DNA from: Agelas oroides | Lineage: Eukaryota; Porifera; Demospongiae; Agelasida; Agelasidae | Length of the DNA stretch: 64,000 bases | Direction: 5' to 3' | Assembly: GCA_949130485.1 (NCBI GenBank) | Contig: OX422186.1 | Coordinates: forward strand, 4,497,792 to 4,561,791 | Shown here: piece after piece, positions 12,681-25,713 of the stretch | Position numbering within the stretch: the stretch's first letter is position 1 | Layout of the letters: the number at the start of each line of letters is the position of its first letter | The notes under the pieces: generated by a model | Database searches by the model: none | The model's input: only the letters and a program-made list of their open reading frames with translations | What the model was told of the DNA's origin: nothing | Program-made: the position numbers and the translations under genes

Positions 12681-13253
12681 TCTAGTCTGACCTCAGTTGC
12701 TACTGTGACTATGGTGCCCATGAAAATGACAACCCTTGTGGGAGGATGCAAGGATGGGAACATTCATTGCATCAGATTGCATTTGCTAGTGTGTAGCTAA
12801 CCTAGTTTGTAGAACCACGGAACTTTGGCACAATTCCCATCCATCCCTAAGTAGGTACACAGATAAATCCAAATTTTCAACAGAATGTCTCCTCAGCTAT
12901 CGACTTACCTGCATATGAAATCTGTCTTGAGACATGGGGATCACTGCTCCATTGTCATGCTGCTTCGATCATGCAGAATATAAAATTTCTCAAACGCATA
13001 AATAGATTTCTCATCCACCGACGGTCTTGACCTTTGACCTAATAACACCGTTTGCGCGCGATAGCGGGCAGCGCGGTATGAACTTCACACGCAGCTTCGG
13101 TATGACGAACGTCTTCTCACATCTGCGGTATGAACTACGTACCGCAGAAAGTATGAATGTCATACTCGCTCAATTCATACCATAGGTATGAAACTCGTTG
13201 GGATGAAGATCATACTCTTTTGGTATGAACTTCATACCGTTGTTTTTGCTGTG
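12681..13253. other. Non-satellite junction DNA, no gene seen
   Basis: This 570-bp stretch separates the decaying end of the 186-bp array from the reversed 72-bp array. I see no ORF worth calling. Its right end, GTTGTTTTTGCTGTG, resembles the terminus of the CACTA-like element at 10065-10503 (GTTTTTGCAGTG), so it could be the edge of a degraded relative. No matching left end was found. Confidence 0.6.
13075..13239. repeat. Cluster of GGTATGAA / TTCATACC palindromic motifs
   Basis: Within about 165 bp the octamer GGTATGAA or a close variant recurs about six times, at irregular 25-40 bp spacing, with several inverted partners (CATACTC, TTCATACC). The right end is a palindrome, GGTATGAACTTCATACC. 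Spacing is too irregular for a simple tandem repeat. It may be the sub-terminal repeat region of a DNA transposon, or a cluster of protein-binding sites. No protein can be named. Confidence 0.6.
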
Positions 13254-16200
13254 TACAGGCCTGTTTAAGTGCGGGGAAGGTCCAACAAAGCCATGTTCAC
13301 CAGAGTGGAGGTCCTGTGAAGCACGTGGAGGTCTGTTTAAGTGCCAGGAATGACAGAGAAAGCAGTTTTCACAACTCTGGAAGTCTTGTGTAGTTCGTGC
13401 AAGCCTGTTTAAGTGCGAGGAAGGATTGACAAAACAGTTTTAATGACTGTGGAGTAGCTGAGTAACGCGTACAAGGCTGTTTAAGTGCTTGGATTGTAAG
13501 ACAAAACCATTTCAACCACTGTAGAGTCCTTGTTAAGCTCGTGCGAGCACATTTCAGTGTCAGGAAAGATCGAGAAAGCAGTTTTCAACACTCCGGAGGT
13601 GCTGAGTAACTCGTGCAGACCTGTTTAAGTGTCAGGAAGGTCCGACAAAGCCATTTTAACCACTCTGGAGCTCCTGTGATCTCGTGCAAGCCTGTTTAAG
13701 AGTCAGGAAAGATCGCGAAATCAGTTTTCATGACGGTGGAGTGGCTGAGTACCGCGTGCAAGCCGGTTTAAGTTGCGGGGAGGTCGGACAAACTCATTTC
13801 AACTACTATACATGACTTGTGAAGCTCGTGCAAGCCAGTTTAATTGCCAGGAAAGATTGACAAAGCAGTTTTTATAACTGTGGAGTGGCTGAGTAACGCG
13901 TACAAGGCTGTTTATGTGACGGGAAGGTCAGATATAGCCATTTCACCCACTGTAGAGGTCTTGTGAAGCTCGTGCAAGCACATTTCAGTGTCAGGAAAGA
14001 TCGAGAAAGTTGTTCTCAATACTCTGGTGGTGCTGAGTAACTCCTACAGGCCTGTTTAAGTGCGGGGAAGGTCCAACAAATCCATGTTCACCACAGAGGA
14101 GGTCCAGTGACGCACCTGCAGCCGAGTTTAAGGGCCACGGAAGACGGAGAATGTAGTTTTCACCACTCTGGAAGTCTTGTGAAGCTCGTGCAAGCCTGTT
14201 TAAGTGCCGGGAAGGTCAGACTAAGCCATTTCAACCACTGTAGAGGTCATGTTAAGCTCGTGGAATCACATTTCAGTGTCAGGAACGATCGAGAAAGCAG
14301 TTTTCAACACTCTGGTGGTGCTGAGTAACTCGTGCAGACCTGTTTAAGTGTCAAGAAGGTCCGACATAGCCATTTTAACCACTCTGGAGCTCCTGTGAAG
14401 CTCGTGCAAGCCTGTTCAAGGGTCAGGAAAGATCGCGAAAGCGGTTTTCATGACTGTGGAGTGGCTGAGTACCGCGTGCAAGCCTGTTTAAGTTCCGGGG
14501 AGGTCGGACAAACCCATTTCAACTACTATACAGGACTTGTGAAGCTCGTGCAAGCACATTTCAGTGTCAGAATAGATCGAGTAAGCAGTTTACAACACTG
14601 TGGAGGTCCTACGAAGCTCGTCAAAGCCTGTTTAATTGCCAGGAAAGATCGAGAAAGCTGTTTTCATCAGATGACTGTGGAGTTGCTGAGTAACTCGTGC
14701 AAGCCTGTTTAAGTGCCGGGAAGTTCCGACAATGCTATTTCCACACCTGTAGAGGTCTTGTGAAGCTCGTGCAAGCACATTTCAGGGTCAGGAAAGATCG
14801 AGAAAGCAGTTTTCAATACTCTGGAGGTGCTGAGTAACTCCTACAGGCCTGTTTAAGTGCGGGGAAGGTCAAACAAAGCCATGTTCACCAGAGTAGAGGT
14901 CCTGTGAAGCACGTGGAGGTCTGTTTAAGTGCCAGGAATGACTGAGAAAGCAGTTTTAACACCTCTGGAAGTCTTATGTAGTTCGTGCAAGCCTGTTTAA
15001 GTGCGAGGAAGGATCGACAAAGCAGTTTTCATGACTGCGGAGTGGATGAGTAACGCGTACAAGGCTGTTTAAGTGCCTGGATGGTCAGACAAAGCCATTT
15101 CAACCACTGTAGAGGCCTTGTGAAGCTTGTTCACACACATTTCAGAACCAGCAAAGAACAAGAAAGCAGTTTTGGACGCAGTGGAGGTGCTGAGTAACTC
15201 GTACTGGCCTATTTAAGTGCAGGGACGGTCCGACTAAGCCATTTTCACCACAGTGGAGGTCCTGTGAAGCACCTGCAAGCCTGTTTAAGGCCCACGAAAG
15301 ACGGAGAATGCAGTTTTCACCACTCTGGAAGTCTTGTGAAGCTCGTGCAAGCCTGTTTAATTGCCAGGAAAGATCGAGAAAGCAGTTTTCATCACTGTGG
15401 AGTTGCTGACTAACACGTGCAAGCCTGTTTAAGTGCCGTGAAGGTCCGATCAATGCCATTTCCACACCTGTAGAGGTCTTGTGAAGCTCGTACAAGCACA
15501 TTTCAGTGTCAGGAAAGGTCGAGAAAGCAGTTTTCAATACGCTGGAGGTGCTGAGTAACTCGTACAGGCCTGTTTAAGTGCGGGGAAGGTCCAACAAATC
15601 CATGTTCACCAGAGTAGAGGTCCAGTGAAGCACGTGGAGGTGTGTTTATGTGCCAGGAATGACAGAGAAAGCAGTTTTCACAACTCTGGAAGTCTTGTGT
15701 AGTTCGTGCAAGCCTGTTTAAGTGCGAGGAAGGATCGACAAATCAGTTTTAATGACTGTGGAGTGGCTGAATAACCCGTACAAGGCTGTTTAAGTGCCTG
15801 GATGGTCAGACAAAGCCATTTCAACCACTGTAGAGGTCTTGTGAAGCTTGTTCACACACATTTCAGAACCAGCAAAGAACAACAAAGCAGTTTTGGACGC
15901 AGTGGAGGTGCTGAGTAACTCGTACTGGCCTGTTTATGTGCAGGGACGGTCCGACAAAGACATTTTCACCACAGTGGAGGTCCTGTGAAGCACCTGCAGG
16001 CCTGTTTAAACGCCACGAAAGACGGAGAATGCAGTTTTCACCACTCTGGAAGGTTTGTGAAGCTCGTGCAGTCCGTGCGAGGAAAGATCGAGAAAGCGGT
16101 TTTCATCACTGTGGCGGTGCTGAGTAACTCGTGCAAGCCTGTTTAAGTACCGTGAAGGTCCGATCAATGCCATTTCCACACCTGTAGAGGTCTTGTGAAG

Positions 16201-19200
16201 CTCGTACAAGCACATTTGAGTGTCAGGAAAGGTCGAGAAAGCAGTTTTCAATACCCTGGAGGTGCTGAGTAACTCGTACAGGCCTGTTTAAGTGCGGGGA
16301 AGGTCCAACGAAGCCATGTTCTCCACAGTGGAGGTCCTGTGAAGCACGTGGAGGTCTGTTTAAGTGCCAGGAATGACAGAGAAAGCAGTTTTCACAAGTC
16401 TGGAAGCCTTGTGTAGTTCGTGCAAGACTGTTTGAGTGCGAGGAAGGATCGAAAAAGCAGTTTTTATGACTGTTGAGTGGCTGAGTAACGCGTACAAGGC
16501 TGTTTAAGTGCCGGGAAGATCAGACATAGCCATTTCACCCACTGTAGAGGTCTTGTGAAGCTCGTGCAAGCACATTTCAGTTTCAGGAAAGGTCGAGAAA
16601 GTAGTTTTCAATACTCTGGTAGTGCTGAGTAACTCCTACAGGCCTGTTTAAGCGCGAGGAAGGTCCAACAAATCCATGTTCACCACAGAGGAGGTCCTGT
16701 GAAGCACTTGCAGCCGAGTTTAAGGGCCACGGAAGACGGATAATGCAGTTTTCACCACTCTGGAAGTCTTGTGAAGCTCGTGCAGGCCTGTTTAAGTGCC
16801 GGGAAGGTCAGACTAAGCCATGTCAACCACTGTAGAGGTCTTGTTAAGCTCGTGGAAGCACATTTCAGTGTCAGGAAAGATCGAGAAAGCAGTTTTCAAC
16901 ACTCTGGAGGTGCTGAGTAACTCGTGCAGACCTGTTTAAGTGTCAAGAAGGTCCGATATAGCCATTTTAACCACTCTGGAGCTCCTGTGAAGCTCGTGCA
17001 AGCCTGTTCAAGGGTCAGGAAAGATCGCGAAAGCGGTTTTCATGACTGTGGAGTGGCTGAGTACCGCGTGCAAGCCTGTTTAAGTTCCGGGGAGGTCGGA
17101 CAAACCCATTTCAACTACTATTCAGGTCTTGTTAAGCTCGTGGAAGCACATTTCATTGTCAGGATAGATCGAGTAAGCAGTTTTCAACACTGTGGAGGTC
17201 CTGTGAAGCTCGTGAAAGCCTGTTTAATTGCCAGGAAAGATCGAGAAAGCTGTTTTCATCTCTGTGGAGTTGCTGAGTAACTCGTGCAAGCCTGTTTAAG
17301 TGCCGGGAAGGTCCGACAATGCCATTTCCACACCTGTAGAGGTCTTGTGAAGCTCGTGCAAGCACATTTCAGGGTCAGGAAAGATCGAGAAAGCAGTTTT
17401 CAATACTCTGGAGGTGCTGAGTAACTCCTACAGGCCTGTTTAAGTGCGGGGAAGGTCCAACAAAGCCACGTTCACCAGAGTAGAGGTCCTGTGAAGCACG
17501 TGGAGGTCTGTTTAAGTGCCAGGAATGACTGAGAAAGCAGTTTTAACACCTCTGGAAGTCTTAAGTAATTCGTGCAAGCCTGTTTAAGTGCGAGGAAGGA
17601 TCGACAAAGCAGTTTTCATGACTGTGGAGTGGCTGAGAAAGGCGTACAAGGCTGTTTAAGTGCCTGGATGGTCAGACAAAGCCATTTCAACCACTGTAGA
17701 GGCCTTGTAAATCTCGTGCAAACACATTTCAGAGCCAGCAAAGATCAAGAAAGCAGTTTTGGACGCAGTGGAGGTGCTGAGTAACTCGTACTGGCCTATT
17801 TAAGTGCAGGGATGGTCCGACTAAGCCATTTTCACCACAGTGGAGGTCCTGTGAAGCACCTGCAGGCCTGTTTAAGGGCCACGAAAGACGGAGAATGCAG
17901 TTTTCACCACTCTGGAAGTCTTGTGAAGCTCGTGCAGGCCTGTTTAATTGCCAGGAAAGATCGAGAAAGCAGTTTTCATCACTGTGGAGTTGCTGACTAA
18001 CACGTGCAAGCCTGTTTAAGTGCCGTGAAGGTCCGATCAATGCCATTTCAACACCTGTAGAGGTCTTGTGAAGCTCGTACAAGCACATTTCAGTGTCAAG
18101 AAAGGTCGAGAAAGCAGTTTTCAATACTCTGGAGGTGCTGAGTAACTCCTACAGGCCTGTTTAAGTGCGGGGAAGGTCCAACAAATCCATGTTCACCTGA
18201 GTAGAGGTCCTGTGAAGCACGTGGAAGTCTGTTTAAGTGCCAGGAATGACAGAGAAAGCAGTTTTCACAACTCTGGAAATCTTGTGTAGTTCGTGCAAGC
18301 CTGTTTAAGTGCGAGGAAGGATCGACAAAGCAGTTTTAATGACTGTGGAGTGGCTGAATAACACGTACAAGGCTGTTTAAGTGCCTGGATGGTCATACAA
18401 AGCCATTTCAACCACTGTAGAGGACTTGTGAAGCTCGTGCAAACACATTTCAGAACCAGCAAAGAACAAGAAAGCAGTTTTGGACGTAGTGGAGGTGCTG
18501 AGTAACTCGTACTGGCCTGTTTATGTGCAGGGACGGTCCTACAAAGCCATTTTCACCACAGTGGAGGTCCTGTGAAGCACCTGCAGGTGTGTTTAAGCGC
18601 CACGAAAGACGGAGAATGCAGTTTTCACCACTCTGGAAGTCTTGTGAAGCTCGTGCAGTCCTGTTTAAGTGCGAGGAAAGATCGAGAAAGCGGTTTTCAT
18701 CACTGTGGCGGTGCTGAGTAACTCGTGCAAGCCTGTTTAAGTGCCGGGAAGGTCCGACAATGCCATTTCCACACCTGTAGAGGTCTTGTGAAGCTCGTGC
18801 AAACACATTTGAGTGTCAGGAAAGATCGAGAAAGCAGTTTTCAACACTCTGGAGGTGCTGAGTAACTCGTACAGGCCTGTTTAAGTGCGGGGAAGGTCCA
18901 ACGAAGCCATGTTCTCCACAGTGGAGGTCCTGTGAAGCACGTGGAGGTCTGTTTAAGTGCAAGGAATGACAGAGAAAGCAGTTTTCACAAGTCTGGAAGC
19001 CTTGTGTAGTTCGTGCAAGTCTGTTCGAGTGCGAGGAAGGATCGACAAAGCAGTTTTTATGACTGTGGAGTGGCTGAGTAACGCGTACAAGGCTGTTTAA
19101 GAGCCGGGAAGGTCAGACATAGCCATTTAACCCTCTGTAGAGGTCTTGTGAAGCTCGTGCAAGCACATTTCAGTGTCAGGAAAGTTCGAGAAAGTAGTTT

Positions 19201-22200
19201 TCAATACTCTGGTAGTGCTGAGTAACTCCTACAGGCCTGTTTAAGCGCGGGGAAGGTCCAACAAATCCATGTTCACCACAGAGGAAGTCCTGTGAAGCAC
19301 TTGCAGCCGAGTTTAAGGGCCACGGAAGACGGATAATGCAGTTTTCACCACTCTGGAAGTCTTGTGAAGCTCGTGCAGGCCTGTTTAAGTGCCGGGAAGG
19401 TCAGACTAAACCATGTCAACCACTGTAGAGGTCTTGTTAAGCTCGTGGAAGCACATTTCAGTGTCAGGAAAGATCGAGAAAGCAGTTTTCAACACTCTGG
19501 AGGTACTGAGTAACTCGTGCAGACCTGTTTAAGTGTCAAGAATGTCCGACATATCCATTTTAACCACTCTGGAGCTCATGTGAAGCTCGTGCAAGCCTGC
19601 TCAAGGGTGAGGAAAGATCCCGAAAGCGGTTTTCATGACTGTGGAGTGGCTGAGCACCGTGTGCAAGCCTGTTTAAGTTACGGGTAGGTCAGACTAAGCC
19701 ATGTCAACCACTGTAGAGGTCTTGTTAAGCTCGTGGAAGCACATTTAAGTGTCAGGAAAGATCGAGAAAGCAGTTTTCAACACTCTGGCGGTGCTAAGTA
19801 AATCGTGCAGACCTTTTTAAGTGTCAAGAAGGTCCGACATAGCCATTTTAACCACTCTGGAGCTCATGTGAAGCTCGGGCAAGTCTGTTCAAGGGTCAGG
19901 AAAGATCGCGATAGCGTTTTTCATGACTGTGGAGTGGCTGAGTACCGCGTGAAAGCCTGTTTAAATTCAGGGGAGGTCGGACAAACCCATTTCAACTACT
20001 ATACAGGACTTGTGAAGCACGTGCAAGCACATTTCAGTGTCAGGATAGATCGAGTAAGCAGTTTTCAACACTGTGGAGGTCCTGTGAAGCTCGTGAAAGC
20101 CTGTTTAATTGCCAGGAAAGATCGAGAAAGCTGTTTTCATCAGATGACTGTGGAGTTGCTGAGTAACTCGTGGAAGCCTGTTTAAGGGCCGGGAAGATCC
20201 GACAATGCCATTTCCACACCTGTAGAGGTCTTGTGAAGCTCGTGCAAGCATATTTCAGTGTCAGGAAAGATCGAGAAAGCAGTTTTCAATACTCTGGAGG
20301 TGCTGAGTAACTCCTACAGGCTTATTTAAGTGCGGGGAAGGTCCAACAAAGCCATGTTCACCAGAGTAGAAGTCCTGTGAAGCACGTGGAGGTCTGTTTA
20401 AGTGCCAGGAATGACAGAGAAAGCAGTTTCACAACTCTGGAAGTCTTGTGTAGTTCGTGCAAGCCTGTTTAAGTGCGAGGAAGGATTGACAAAACAGTTT
20501 TAATGACTGTGGAGTGGCTGAGTAACGCGTACAAGGCTGTTTAAGTGCTTGGATTGTCAAACAAAACCAATTCAACCACTGTAGAGTCCTTGTTAAGCTC
20601 GTGCGAGCACATTTCAGTGTCAGGAAAGATCGAGAAAGCAGTTTTCAACACTCCGGAGGTGCTGAGTAACTCCTACAGTCCTGTTTAAGTGCGGGGAATG
20701 TCAAACAAAGCCAAGTTCACCAGAGTAGAGGTCCTGTGAAGCACGTGGAGGTCTGTTTAAGTGCCAGGAATGACTGAGGAAGCAGTTTTAACACCTCTGG
20801 AAGTCTTATGTAGTTCGTGCAAGCCTGTTTAAGTGCGAGGATTGACTGAGAAAGCAGTTTTAACACCTCTGGAAGTCTTATGTAGTTCGTGCAAGCCTGT
20901 TTAAGTGCGAGGAAGGATCGACAAAGCAGTTTTCATGACTGCGGAGTGGCTGAGTAACGCGCACAAGGCTGCTAAAGTGCCTGGATGGTCAGAGAAAGCC
21001 ATTTCAACCACTGTAGAGGTCTTGTTAAGCTCGTGCAAGCACATTTCAGTGTCAGGAAAGATCGAGAAAGCAGTTTTCAATACTCTGGAGGTGCTGAGTG
21101 TCAAACAAAGCCATGTTCACCAGAGTAGAGGTCCTGTGAAGCACGTGGAGGTCTGTTTAAGTGCCAGGAATGACTGACAAAGCAGTTTTAACACATCTGG
21201 AAGTCTTACGTAATTCGTGCAAGCCTGTTTAAGCGCGAGGAAGGATCGACAAAGCAGTTTTCATGACTGTGGAGTGGCTGAGTAACGCGTACAAGGCTGT
21301 TTAAGTGCCTGGATGGTCAGACAAAGCCATTTCAACCACTGTAGAGGCCTTGTAAATCCCGTGCAAACACATTTCAGAGCCAGCAAAGATCAACAAAACA
21401 GTTTTGGACGCAGTAGAGGTGCTGAGTAACTCGTACTGGCCTATTTAAGTGCAGGGACGGTCCGACTAAGCCATTTTCACCACAGTGGAGGTCCTGTGAA
21501 GCACCTGCAGGCCTGTTTAAGGCCCACGAAAGACGGAGAATGCAGTTTTCACCACTCTGGAAGTCTTGTGAAGCTCGTGCAGGCCTGTTTAAGTGCCAGG
21601 AAAGATCGACAAAGCGGTTTTCATCACTGTGGCTGTGCTGAGTAACTCGTGGAAGCCTGTTTAAGGGCCGGGAAGATCCGACAATGCCATTTCCACACCT
21701 GTAGAGGTCTTGCGAAGCTCGTGCAAGCACATTTCAGTGTCAGGAAAGATCGAGAAAGCAGTTTTCAATACTCTGGAGGTGCTGAGTAACTCCTACAGGC
21801 CTGTTTAAGTGCGGGGAAGATCCAACAAAGCCATGTTCACCAGAGTGGAGGTCCTGTGAAGCACGTGGAGGTCTGTTTAAGTGCCAGGAATGACAGAGAA
21901 AGCAGTTTTCACAACTCTGGAAGTCTTGTGTAGTTCGTGCAAGCCTGTTTAAGTGCGAGGAAGGATTGACAAAACAGTTTTAATGACTGTGGAGTGGCTG
22001 AGTAACGCGTACAAGGCTATTTAAGTGCTTGGATTGTCAGACAAAACCAATTCAACCACTGTAGAGTCCTTGTTAAGCTCGTGCGAGCACATTTCAGTGT
22101 CAGGAAAGATCGAGAAAGCAGTTTTCAACACTCCGGAGGTGCTGAGTAACTCGTGCAGACCTGTTTAAGTGTCAGGAAGGTCCGACAAAGCCATTTTAAC

Positions 22201-25200
22201 CACTATGGAGCTCCTGTGATCTCGTGCAAGCCTGTTTAAGAGTCAGGAAAGATCGCGAAATCAGTTTTCATGACTGTGGAGTGGCTGAGTACCGCGTGCA
22301 AGCCGGTTTAAGTTGCGGGGAGGTCGGACAATCCCATTTCAACTACTATACAGGACTTGTGAAGCTCGTGCAAGCCAGTTTAATTGCCAGGAAAGATTGA
22401 CAAAGCAGTTTTTATGACTGTGGATTGGCTGAGTAACACGTTCAAGGCTGTTTAAGTGCAGACATAGCCATTTCACCCACTGTAGAGGTCTTGTGAAGCT
22501 CGTGCAAGCACATTTCAGTGTCAGGAAAGATCGAGAAAGTAGTTTTCAATACTCTGGTGGTGCTCAGTAACTCCTACAGGCCTGTTTAAGTGCGGGGAAG
22601 GTCCAACAAATCCATGTTCACCACAGAGGAGGTCTTGTTAAGCACCTGCAGCCGAGTTTAAGGGCCACGGAAGACGGAGAATGCAGTTTTCACCACTCTG
22701 GTAGTCTTGTGAAGCTCATGCAGGCCTGTTTAAGTGCCGGGAAGGTCAGACTAAGCCATGTCAACCACTGTAGAGTCCTTGTTAAATTTGTGGGAGCACA
22801 TTTCAGTGTCAGGAAAGATCGAGAAAGCAGTTTTCAACACTCTGGAGGTGCTGAGTAACTAGTGTAGACCTGTTTAAGTGTCAGGAAGGTACGACAAAGC
22901 CATTTTAACCACTCTGGAGCTCCTGTGATCTCGTTCAAGCCTGTTTAAGAGTCAGGAAAGATCGCGAAATCAGTTTTCATGACAGTGGAGTGGCTGAGTA
23001 CCGCGTGCAAGCCGTTTTAATTTGCGGGGAGGTCGGACAAACCCATTTCAACTACTATACAGGACTTGTGAAGCTCGTGCAAGCCAGTTTAATTGCCAGG
23101 AAAGATTGACAAAGCAGTTTTTATGACTGTGGAGTGGCTGAGTAACACGTACAAGGCTGTTTAAGTGCAGACATAGCCATTTCACTGTAGAGGTCTTGTG
23201 AAGCTCGTGCAAGCACATTTCAGTGTCAGGAAAGATCGAGAAAGTAGTTTTCAATACTCTGGTGGTGCTGAGTAACTCCTACAGGCCTGTTTAAAGTGCG
23301 GGGAAGGTCCAACAAATCCATGTTCACCACAGAGGAGGTCCTGTGAAGCACCTGCAGCCGAGTTTGAGGGCCACGGAAGACGGAGAATGCAGTTTTCACC
23401 ACTTGTGAAGCTCGTGCAGGCCTGTTTAAGTGCCGGGAAGGTCAGACTAAGCCGTGTCAACCACTGTAGAGGTCTTGTTAAGCTCGTGGAAGCACATTTC
23501 AGTGTCAGGAAAGATCGAGAAAGCAGTTTTCAACACTCTGGAGGTGCTGAGTAACTCGTGCAGACCTGTTTAAGTGTCAAGAAGGTCCGACATAGCCATT
23601 TTAACCATTCTGGAGCTCCTGTGAAGCTCGGGCAAGCCTGTTCAAGGGTCAGGAAAGATCGCGAAAACGGTTTTCATGACTGTGGAGTGGCTGAGTACCG
23701 CGTGCAAGCCTGTTTAAGTTCCGGGGAGGTCGGACAAACCCATTTCAACTACTATACAGGACTTGTGAAGGTCGTGCAAGCACATTTCAGTGTCAGGATA
23801 GATCGAGTAAGCAGTTTTCAACACTGTGGAGGTCCTGTGAAGCTCGTGAAAGCCTGTTTAATTGCCAGGAAAGATCGAGAAAGCTGTTTTCATCACTGTG
23901 GAGTTGCTGAGTAACTCGTGCAAGCCTGTTTAAATGCCGGGAAGGTCCGACAATGCCATTTCTACACCTGTAGAGGTCTTGTGAAGCTCGTGCAAGCACA
24001 TTTCAGGGTCAGGAAAGATCGAGAAAGCAGTTTTCAATACTCTGGAGGTGCTGAGTAACTCCTACAGGCCTGTTTAAGTGCGGGGAAGGTCCAACAAAGC
24101 CATGTTCACCAGAGTAGAGGACCTGTGAAGCACGTGGAGGTCTGTTTAAGTGCCAGGAATGACAGAGAAAGCAGTTTTCACAACTCTGGAAGTCTTGTGT
24201 AGTTCGTGCAAGCCTGTTTAAGTGCGAGGAAGGATCGACAAAGCAGTTTTTATGACTGTAGAGTGGCTGAGCAACGTGCACAAGGCTGTTTAAGTACCTG
24301 GATGGTCAGACAAAGCCTTTTCAAACACTGTAGAGGTGTTGTTAAGCTCGTGCAAGCATATTTCATTGTCAGGAAATATCGAGAAAGTAGTTTTCAATAC
24401 TCTGGAGGTGCTGAGTAACTCCTACAGGTCTGTTTAAGTGCGTGGATGGTCCAACAAAGCGATGTTCACCAGAGTAGAGGTCCTGTGAAGCACGTGGAGG
24501 TCTGTTTAAGTGCCAGGAATGACAGAGAAAGCAGTTTTCACGACTCTGGAAGTCTTGTGGAGTTCGAGCAAGCCTGTTTAAGTGCGAGGAAGGATTGACA
24601 AAACGGTTTTAATGACTGTGGAGTGGCTGAGTAAGGCTGTTTAAATGCTTGGATTATCAGACAAAACCATTTTAACCACTGTAGAGGCCTTGTGAAGGTC
24701 GTGCAAACGCATTTCAGAACCAGCAAAGATCAAGAAAGTAGTTTTGGTGATGCTGAGTAACTGGTCCGAGAAAGCCATTTTCACCACAGTGGAGGTCCTG
24801 TGAAGCATTTGCAAGCCTGTTTGAAAGACGGAGAAAGCAGTTCTCACTACTCTGGAAATCTTGTGAAACTCGTGCAAGTTTGTTTAAGCGCGAGGAAAGA
24901 TGGAGAAATCTGTTTTCATCACTGTGGATGTGCTGAGTAACGCATGCAAGCCTGTTGAAAATCCGGCAATGCTACATCAAACCCTCTAGAGGCCTTTTTT
25001 AAGAGACAGGAATGACCGATAACGGAGGTTTCGACACTGTGGAGGTGCTGAGTAGCTCGTACAAGCCTGTTTAAGTGCGTGGAAGATCCAACAAAGCCAT
25101 GTTCACCAGAGTAGTGGTCCTGTGAAGCACCTGGAAGTCTGTTTAAGTGCCAGGAATGACACTCTGGAGGTCTTGTGTAGTTCGTGCAAGCCCGTTTAAG

Positions 25201-25374
25201 TGCGAGGAAAGATCGACAAAGCAGTTTTCATGACTGTGGAGTGGCTGAGTAACGCGTACAAGGCTGTTAAGGTGCCTGGATGGTCAGACAAAGCCATTTC
25301 AACCACTGTAGAGGCCTTGTGAAGCTCGTGCAAACACATTTCAGAGCTAGCAAAAATCAAGAAAGTAGTTTTGG
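13254..25374 (-). repeat. 72-bp satellite array, block 2 (reversed orientation)
   Basis: The same satellite as at 1-8908 appears here on the opposite strand: the box reads CTGTTTAAGTGC, and monomers read GTGAAGCTCGTGCAAGC and GGTGCTGAGTAACTC. About 12.1 kb (near 168 monomers) runs without a transposon insertion. Several short internal losses shorten monomers (for example 22458-22470 and 23168-23186). Diagnostic variants, such as the 4-bp loss giving CTCCTGTGATCTCGTG at 13671, 22211 and 22921, are shared with block 1 (5389) and with the later forward block (41667). The two arms are therefore inverted homologues, not separate families. No coding sequence is supported. Confidence 0.95.
14331..19515 (-). 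repeat. 2592-bp super higher-order repeat, two copies
   Basis: The marker CGTGCAGACCTGTTTAAGTG followed by TCAAGAAG occurs at 14331, 16923 and 19516, spaced 2592 and 2593 bp, which is 36 monomers. Between the markers the order of variant monomers is conserved. The monomer run ending near 15537 recurs ending near 18124, and the runs at 15936 and 18523 match, at offsets of 2587 bp. Small indels account for the difference. A further partial marker at 19803 lies four monomers beyond the third. Confidence 0.82.
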
Positions 25375-25713
25375 CTTGTACGAGCTTCACAGGACCTCCA
25401 GATTGGTTAAAATGCTTTCTCGGACTTTCCCGGAACTTGCACGCATTACTCAGCACCACAACTGTGTTGAAAACAGCTTTCTTGATCTTTCCTGACTCCG
25501 AAATGGGCTTACACGAGCTTCACCGGTCCTCTACAGTGGCTAAAATGACTTTGTCTGACCGTCCAGGCACTTAAAAAGGCTAGTACGCGTTACTCAGGAC
25601 TTCCAGAGTTGCGAAAACTGCTCTCTCGGAAATTAAACAGACATTCACGCGCTTCACAGGACTTCCACTGTGGTGAAAATGGCTTTGTTGGACTTTCCCC
25701 GCACTTAGCACCT
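25375..25713 (+). repeat. Short forward flip of the 72-bp satellite
   Basis: At about 25375 the reversed array stops in mid-monomer (AAAGTAGTTTTGG) and continues as forward monomers (CTTGTACGAGCTTCACAGG) for about 4.7 units, with GCACTTAGCACCTC at the end. The monomers are more diverged than in the main blocks, as expected at an array edge. Confidence 0.88.
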
